Positions 5,466-9,237 of a stretch of DNA of 9,237 nt are shown here, one piece after another. Below the pieces are notes generated by a model that saw only the letters and a list, made by a program, of their open reading frames with translations, was not told where the DNA came from and searched no databases. Both the position numbers and the translations under genes were made by a program. Source of the DNA: Micrococcales bacterium (GTDB lineage: Bacteria > Actinomycetota > Actinomycetes > S36-B12 > UBA10799); contig JAHEXM010000047.1 in NCBI GenBank assembly GCA_023252115.1, forward strand, positions 1 to 9,237, written 5' to 3'. The first letter of the stretch is position 1. Every line of letters begins with the position of its first letter.

Positions 5466-6095
5466 ATGGCCCAGGTTTCGATCGATACCAACAAGCGCAC
5501 GGATTTTGGTAAAGGTGCTGCGCGCCGACTCCGCCGTGACGGGCAGGTCCCTGCTGTTGTCTACGGCAACAAGTCCGAAGTTCGCCATGTGTCAGTACCC
5601 GGTCACGACCTGATGCTTGCGCTGAAGAAGTCGCAGGTCATTCTCGAAATTGAGGTCGATGGCGAAAAGGTGGCGGTGGCCCCACGCCAGGTCCAGCGCG
5701 ATCCAGTACGTCAGATCATTGAGCACGTTGACCTAGTCGTGTTGAGCGCAGCTGAAGTCCGTGAGCGCATCGTCATCGGCGCCGCAGTGGCGAAGGCCGA
5801 AGCCGCGGCAACTGAGGCCGAACTTGAGCCGTTCCACGTTGTTGAAGCGATGCGCGAGCTCTTGGACGAAGGTGTCGAGGTTGACGACGCGATCGAGCAG
5901 GCAATCGCCAAGGTCAAGGAGCAGCTAGAGGCGCAAGCCGCAGCCGCTGCCGCCGCGGCCGCAGCAGAAGATGCTGCCGCAGCCGCAGCCGCTGAAGAAT
6001 CTGGCGATGAAGGCGCCGAGGGCGAGTCCGGTGGTGGATCTGGCGACGGTGAAGCCAAGGCTGAGTCCGGCGGAGACGAATCAGCCGAGTCCTGA
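5466..6095 (+). CDS. rplY: 50S ribosomal protein L25 (CTC type) with atypical C-terminus
   Basis: Binds 5S rRNA in the large ribosomal subunit. Residues 1-93 are a normal L25 domain: FGKGAARRLRRDGQVPAVVYG (14-34), HVSVPGHDLMLAL (41-53), and RDPVRQIIEHVDLVVL (78-93). The total length of 209 is ordinary for the CTC form, but the part after residue 94 does not look like the beta-rich TL5 domain that normally follows and begins with a RRGEKV-like strand. Instead residues 95-157 are rich in Ala, Glu and Lys and predicted helical or coiled (EVRERIVIGAAVAKAEAAAT, ELEPFHVVEAMRELLDEG, VDDAIEQAIAKVKEQLEAQ). Ten and seven alanines follow (158-167, 170-176), then an acidic Gly/Ser/Glu tail. An acidic Ala-rich tail is known in mycobacterial L25; loss of the TL5 domain is the unusual part. 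The frame is unbroken, so a simple late frameshift is not obvious. It is the only gene here with an ATG start. Confidence 0.9.
   Translation: MAQVSIDTNKRTDFGKGAARRLRRDGQVPAVVYGNKSEVRHVSVPGHDLMLALKKSQVILEIEVDGEKVAVAPRQVQRDPVRQIIEHVDLVVLSAAEVRERIVIGAAVAKAEAAATEAELEPFHVVEAMRELLDEGVEVDDAIEQAIAKVKEQLEAQAAAAAAAAAAEDAAAAAAAEESGDEGAEGESGGGSGDGEAKAESGGDESAES
5937..5993 (+). repeat. Alanine-codon tract in rplY
   Basis: Ten GCN codons (5937-5966), GAA GAT, then seven more GCN codons (5973-5993). GCC and GCA dominate, giving a near-trinucleotide repeat. Such tracts can change length by slippage without shifting frame, so copy number may vary between strains. Confidence 0.8.
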
Positions 6096-6121
6096 TCCCG
6101 CCTGCCGAATCGAGAAGTGTC

Positions 6122-6700
6122 GTGCAGGAACTCGAATGGCTAGTTGTCGGTTTGGGCAATCCCGGCCCGGAATATGCCGAGACACGGCACAACGCCGGGT
6201 ACCTGGTACTCGATGTGCTTGCTGCGCGCATGGATGTGCGGCTGTCTAAACACAAGCGCGCAGTCGCGGATGAAGCATCTGGGCGATTGCTCGGCCAGCG
6301 GGTGACGCTTGTTCGGCCGCGAACTTTCATGAATGAGTCGGGCGGCCCGGTCCGAGCGGCCGCAGACTACGTGCACATTCCACAGGGGCAAACGATTGTG
6401 ATTCATGATGATCTCGATCTGCCGTTTGGTGAGATCCGCCTCAAAGGCGGTGGTGGCGATGGTGGGCACAACGGACTGAAGTCACTACGCAAAGCATTTG
6501 GGAGTGGCGACTTTTACCGCGTGCGGGTTGGCATCGGGCGCCCCACTGGGCAGATGGACGCTGCCGACTTCGTTCTCAAGCGATTCTCGGCAGCTGAGCG
6601 AAGAGAAATCCCGTTGATCATCGATAGTGCAGCCGATGCCGTCGAGTTACTTGTCACCGAAGGCCTTCAGGTAGCGCAGAACCGCTACCACTCGGGGTAA
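6122..6700 (+). CDS. pth: Peptidyl-tRNA hydrolase
   Basis: Cleaves the ester bond of peptidyl-tRNAs released from stalled ribosomes, freeing tRNA for reuse. The 192-residue length is typical. The active-site signature is complete: GLGNPGPEYAETRHNAGY (10-27) with catalytic His23 and Asn13, FMNESG (69-74) with Met70 and Asn71, HDDLDLPFGEIRLKGGGG (95-112) with Asp96, and GGHNGLKS (114-121) with Asn117. These match E. coli His20, Asn10, Met67, Asn68, Asp93 and Asn114 with an offset of three. The start is the GTG at 6122, with GAGAAG 4 bases upstream, and lies 26 bases after the rplY stop. The rplY-pth pair is a common bacterial operon. The stop codon is one base from the start of cysQ, suggesting coupled translation. 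Confidence 0.97.
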   Translation: MQELEWLVVGLGNPGPEYAETRHNAGYLVLDVLAARMDVRLSKHKRAVADEASGRLLGQRVTLVRPRTFMNESGGPVRAAADYVHIPQGQTIVIHDDLDLPFGEIRLKGGGGDGGHNGLKSLRKAFGSGDFYRVRVGIGRPTGQMDAADFVLKRFSAAERREIPLIIDSAADAVELLVTEGLQVAQNRYHSG

Positions 6701-6701
6701 C

Positions 6702-7544
6702 GTGGCCGAAGTGAGTGATCAAGAGGACGTCGGTGATGATCCGACTGACGATCTTGAGCTTGCGACTTTGATCGCCCAAGAAGCCGGACAGTTGCTCCTG
6801 GAGTTACGACAGGATTTTTGTCAGCGCGACGGCGATGACAAGCAAAATCGGACTGAGTTACGAGCCGACGCGGATCGACTCTCGCACGAATTGATTGTTA
6901 GCCGTTTGAGTGAAGCTCGACCCGGCGATGCGATCCTGAGTGAAGAAGGCGTCGACATCAGTGATCGGGACACCGCTGATCGCGTCTGGATCGTCGATCC
7001 ACTTGACGGCACGTGGGAATACGGCCAAGGGCGAGATGATTTCGCAGTGCACATTGCCTTGTGGCAAAGGGGTTCGGATGCGCCGGATTTGTTGCCGGTC
7101 GGCATCGTTGATCTGCCAAGCCAGGGTTTTACCCGGACAACTGGTGATGCTGTTCGAGCGTTGGCCATACCCACACGCCGACCGGTGCGAATCGTGACGT
7201 CACGCACACGGCCGCCGGCCAATCTCAAAGATGCGCTCCCCGCTTTGTCGAAGGCGATCGTTGACGAAGGTATTAATCCTTACGGAATCGAGATCCGAAC
7301 AGTCGGTTCAGTCGGTGCCAAGGTCAGCGAATTGTTGGCCGGGCGCGCTGAGGCCTACCTGCATGACAGCGGTTTTTACGAATGGGATGTCGCCGCACCT
7401 CTTGCCGTTGCCCAGCACTATGGCTTTGTTGCCGAACACATTGATGGGTCAGCCATCACTTTTAATCATCGGCCGACCTGGGTCACTGACTTGCTCGTAT
7501 GTCATCCGCAGCTTGCGCCAATCTTGCGTTCAATCGCCGCCTAA
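6702..7544 (+). CDS. cysQ: 3'(2'),5'-bisphosphate nucleotidase, inositol monophosphatase fold
   Basis: Likely dephosphorylates 3'-phosphoadenosine 5'-phosphate, a by-product of sulfate activation and transfer that inhibits other enzymes. The 280-residue protein shows the Mg2+- and Li+-sensitive phosphatase motifs: ILSEEGVD (78-85) with Glu81 and Glu82, WIVDPLDGTWEY (96-107) with Asp99 and Asp102, and EWDVAAP (227-233) with Asp229. GRDDFAVHIALW (110-121) and TVGSVGAKVSELLAGRAEAYLH (200-221) are close to mycobacterial CysQ as I remember it. Most CysQ proteins have DGTRE where this one has DGTWE. An inositol or fructose-1,6-bisphosphate substrate cannot be excluded, since family members overlap. 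The start GTG at 6702 is one base after the pth stop; GTG 6711 is possible. An insertion between pth and mfd is not the order I recall for model actinobacteria. Confidence 0.88.
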   Translation: MAEVSDQEDVGDDPTDDLELATLIAQEAGQLLLELRQDFCQRDGDDKQNRTELRADADRLSHELIVSRLSEARPGDAILSEEGVDISDRDTADRVWIVDPLDGTWEYGQGRDDFAVHIALWQRGSDAPDLLPVGIVDLPSQGFTRTTGDAVRALAIPTRRPVRIVTSRTRPPANLKDALPALSKAIVDEGINPYGIEIRTVGSVGAKVSELLAGRAEAYLHDSGFYEWDVAAPLAVAQHYGFVAEHIDGSAITFNHRPTWVTDLLVCHPQLAPILRSIAA

Positions 7545-7579
7545 AGCTCGGGTTTACGTGGCCTTGTAGCCTGGCCATT

Positions 7580-9237
7580 GTGAGTTTGGCTGGATTGATC
7601 TCGATGATTGCGAGAGATCCAGCATTAGCGCAGGCAATAAAGAGTGCCCAAGCGTGCGATGTCGCTTCCGGCTTGATCGTCACTCCGTCTTCGGCGCAGT
7701 CACTTGTGTGCGCAGCGCTAGCGTCTCCCGAGCACGGCGGCCGTCCCCTATTGGTGATCACCGCAACAACGCGCGACGCCGAAGACTTGGCAACCGAACT
7801 GCGAGGATTGCTCGGCCCAAACGAGGTTGCCGAGTTCCCGGCTTGGGAGACGCTGCCTCACGAACGCCTAAGTCCGACTCATGACACGGTGGGGCGTCGG
7901 CTCGCGGTGCTGCATCGTCTTGCTGCGCCTGCCGCGGATGATTCACCAGCTGGATTGATCCGCGTCGTTGTCGCCGGCGTCCGTGCACTTCTACAGCCAA
8001 TCGTTAAGGGGATCGAGCAACTCGAACCGGTCATTGCGCGTGCCGGTGACGAGGTCGAACTGGAACACGTTGTCGAGCGACTCGTTTCACTCGGCTACGC
8101 ACGGACAGATTTGGTTACGCGTCGTGGAGAGGTGGCAGTGCGCGGTGGCATCGTCGACGTCTTCCCACCAATCGAGGACCACCCAATTCGGGTGGAGTTT
8201 TTCGGAGATGTCGTGGAAGAAGTCCGCGCATTTGGTGTATCAGACCAGCGTTCACTTGAGATTGCGGAAAACGGGCTTTGGGCGCCACCATGTCGCGAAC
8301 TATTACTCAGCCCGGAGGTAAAGAAGCGAGCTGCGGCATTACTCAACGAGCATCCCGATCTTGCCGACGTTTTAGGTCCGCTTGCACAGGGCATTCATGT
8401 CGAGGGCATGGAATCGCTTGCACCTTTACTGGCCGACGGGATGCACACCCTGTTGGACTTGGTTGAACCACAACGTATGACCGTGGTGTGCGATCCCGAA
8501 AGGGTGAAAGCGCGAGCGACGGACCTCGTCGCTACTAGCGAGGAATTTCTGGCCGCGAGTTGGCATGCAGCTGCCGTCGGTGGTCAAGCTCCGATCGACC
8601 TGAGTTCAGCTTCTTATCGCTCTGTGGATGAAATGCGCGAGTTAGCCCAGCAGCGAGGTCTCGCATGGTGGGAGGTCGCCGCATTTGGCGAGAACCCTGA
8701 CGCCACCTGGACCACCGATATCAATCCAATTGCCAGCTTCCGGGGAGATACCGACGGGGCGCTATCGGCGATTGCAAAACGTTCGACTGTCGGGGACTGC
8801 GTTGTAGTGATGACAGCAGGTCACGGTCCCGCCAAGCGGATCACTGAACAGCTTGCCCAAAGAGACGTAGCGGCCAAAGTTGCGGACGGAATCGAAACCG
8901 AACCTGACCTCCACGTGATTACCGTGACAACTGGACCCCTCCACCATGGGTTTGACGCCAAAGCAGCAAACCTCTTTCTGCTGACCGAGGCTGACTTGCT
9001 TGGCACTTCAGGCCCAGTTGACCGTGAGGCGACTCGTATGCCGTCTCGTCGTCGACGCGGTGTCGATCCGCTGCAACTGACGCCCGGTGATTACGTGGTG
9101 CACGAGCACCACGGCGTCGGTTGCTTCGTGGAATTGGCCCAGCGAACAGTTGCCGGGGCGACGCGCGAATACCTAGTCGTTGAGTACGCCTCAAGTAAAC
9201 GCGGTCAACCTGCCGACCGCCTCTACGTCCCAACGGA
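7580..9237 (+). CDS. mfd: Transcription-repair coupling factor, N-terminal part (cut by window end)
   Basis: Mfd is an ATP-dependent DNA translocase that pushes stalled RNA polymerase off lesions and recruits UvrA. The frame is open without a stop from GTG 7580 to the last base, giving 552 codons; complete proteins have about 1,150-1,250 residues, so the translocase motor lies beyond the window. The UvrB-like module shows AWETLPHERLSPTHDTVGRR (88-107) and TRRGEVAVRGGIVDVFPP (180-197), then RVEFFGDVVEEV and APPCRELLLS (235-244). The RNA-polymerase-interaction (CarD-like) domain begins at about 501: GDYVVHEHHGVG (503-514), TREYLVVEYAS (528-538), RLYVPT at the end. The first residues (MSLAGLISMIARDPALAQAI) fit actinobacterial Mfd N-termini and support the GTG; ATG 7604 is the alternative. 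No Shine-Dalgarno site is seen. It lies 35 bases after cysQ and is probably in the same transcript. Confidence 0.96.
   Translation, partial: MSLAGLISMIARDPALAQAIKSAQACDVASGLIVTPSSAQSLVCAALASPEHGGRPLLVITATTRDAEDLATELRGLLGPNEVAEFPAWETLPHERLSPTHDTVGRRLAVLHRLAAPAADDSPAGLIRVVVAGVRALLQPIVKGIEQLEPVIARAGDEVELEHVVERLVSLGYARTDLVTRRGEVAVRGGIVDVFPPIEDHPIRVEFFGDVVEEVRAFGVSDQRSLEIAENGLWAPPCRELLLSPEVKKRAAALLNEHPDLADVLGPLAQGIHVEGMESLAPLLADGMHTLLDLVEPQRMTVVCDPERVKARATDLVATSEEFLAASWHAAAVGGQAPIDLSSASYRSVDEMRELAQQRGLAWWEVAAFGENPDATWTTDINPIASFRGDTDGALSAIAKRSTVGDCVVVMTAGHGPAKRITEQLAQRDVAAKVADGIETEPDLHVITVTTGPLHHGFDAKAANLFLLTEADLLGTSGPVDREATRMPSRRRRGVDPLQLTPGDYVVHEHHGVGCFVELAQRTVAGATREYLVVEYASSKRGQPADRLYVPT

Noticed and set aside
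5711..6058. Antisense open frame through rplY rich in Ser, Ala and Pro
   Set aside because: Its composition is the mirror of the Ala/Glu/Gly codons of rplY; no start signal or domain is present.
7968..8466. Possible break in mfd suggested by open frames in other phases at 7968-8321 and 8278-8466
   Set aside because: Codon-by-codon reading from 7580 to 9237 shows one uninterrupted frame with Mfd motifs throughout; the other frames are shadows.

Overview
The window looks like a chromosomal housekeeping segment from a member of the Actinomycetota. The evidence is the gene set and order (TetR regulator, tRNA-Gln, glmU, prs, rplY, pth, cysQ, mfd), protein motifs that closely follow mycobacterial and streptomycete homologues as I remember them, and heavy use of GTG start codons. 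Base composition by eye is only moderately GC-rich, which would fit a mid-GC or uncultured actinobacterium better than a typical Streptomyces. No species can be named. I see no transposase, phage gene, CRISPR array or other sign of a mobile island.

Left part, 1-2570. A short secreted lysozyme-like protein on the + strand runs tail to tail into ung (uracil-DNA glycosylase) and overlaps its 3' end by 62 bases. On the - strand three genes form an apparent operon read right to left: a TetR-family regulator, a MarR-family regulator, and ung. Gaps are 14 bases and an 11-base overlap. Just upstream of the TetR start is a perfect 19-base inverted repeat with a 6-base spacer, almost certainly an operator. 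A 12-base perfect palindrome covers the MarR start codon.

Right part, 2642-9237, all on the + strand. A tRNA-Gln(UUG) is followed 35 bases later by glmU (UDP-GlcNAc synthesis for the cell wall). Then come prs (PRPP synthesis) and, after a structured 212-base leader, rplY (ribosomal protein L25/CTC). Next are pth (peptidyl-tRNA hydrolase), cysQ (a bisphosphate nucleotidase of the inositol monophosphatase fold) and the first 552 codons of mfd (transcription-repair coupling factor), which is cut by the window end. glmU and prs supply cell-wall and nucleotide precursors. rplY and pth serve translation. ung and mfd serve DNA repair.

Most of the window is ordinary conserved sequence. The points worth a second look are: an L25 protein whose usual beta-rich C-terminal (TL5) domain seems to be replaced by a helical, Ala-rich and acidic tail; the long operator and the TetR-MarR-ung operon behind it; the hairpin and tiny ORF in the rplY leader; and the diverged lysozyme-like gene overlapping ung. 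I do not see a clear previously undescribed multi-gene system.
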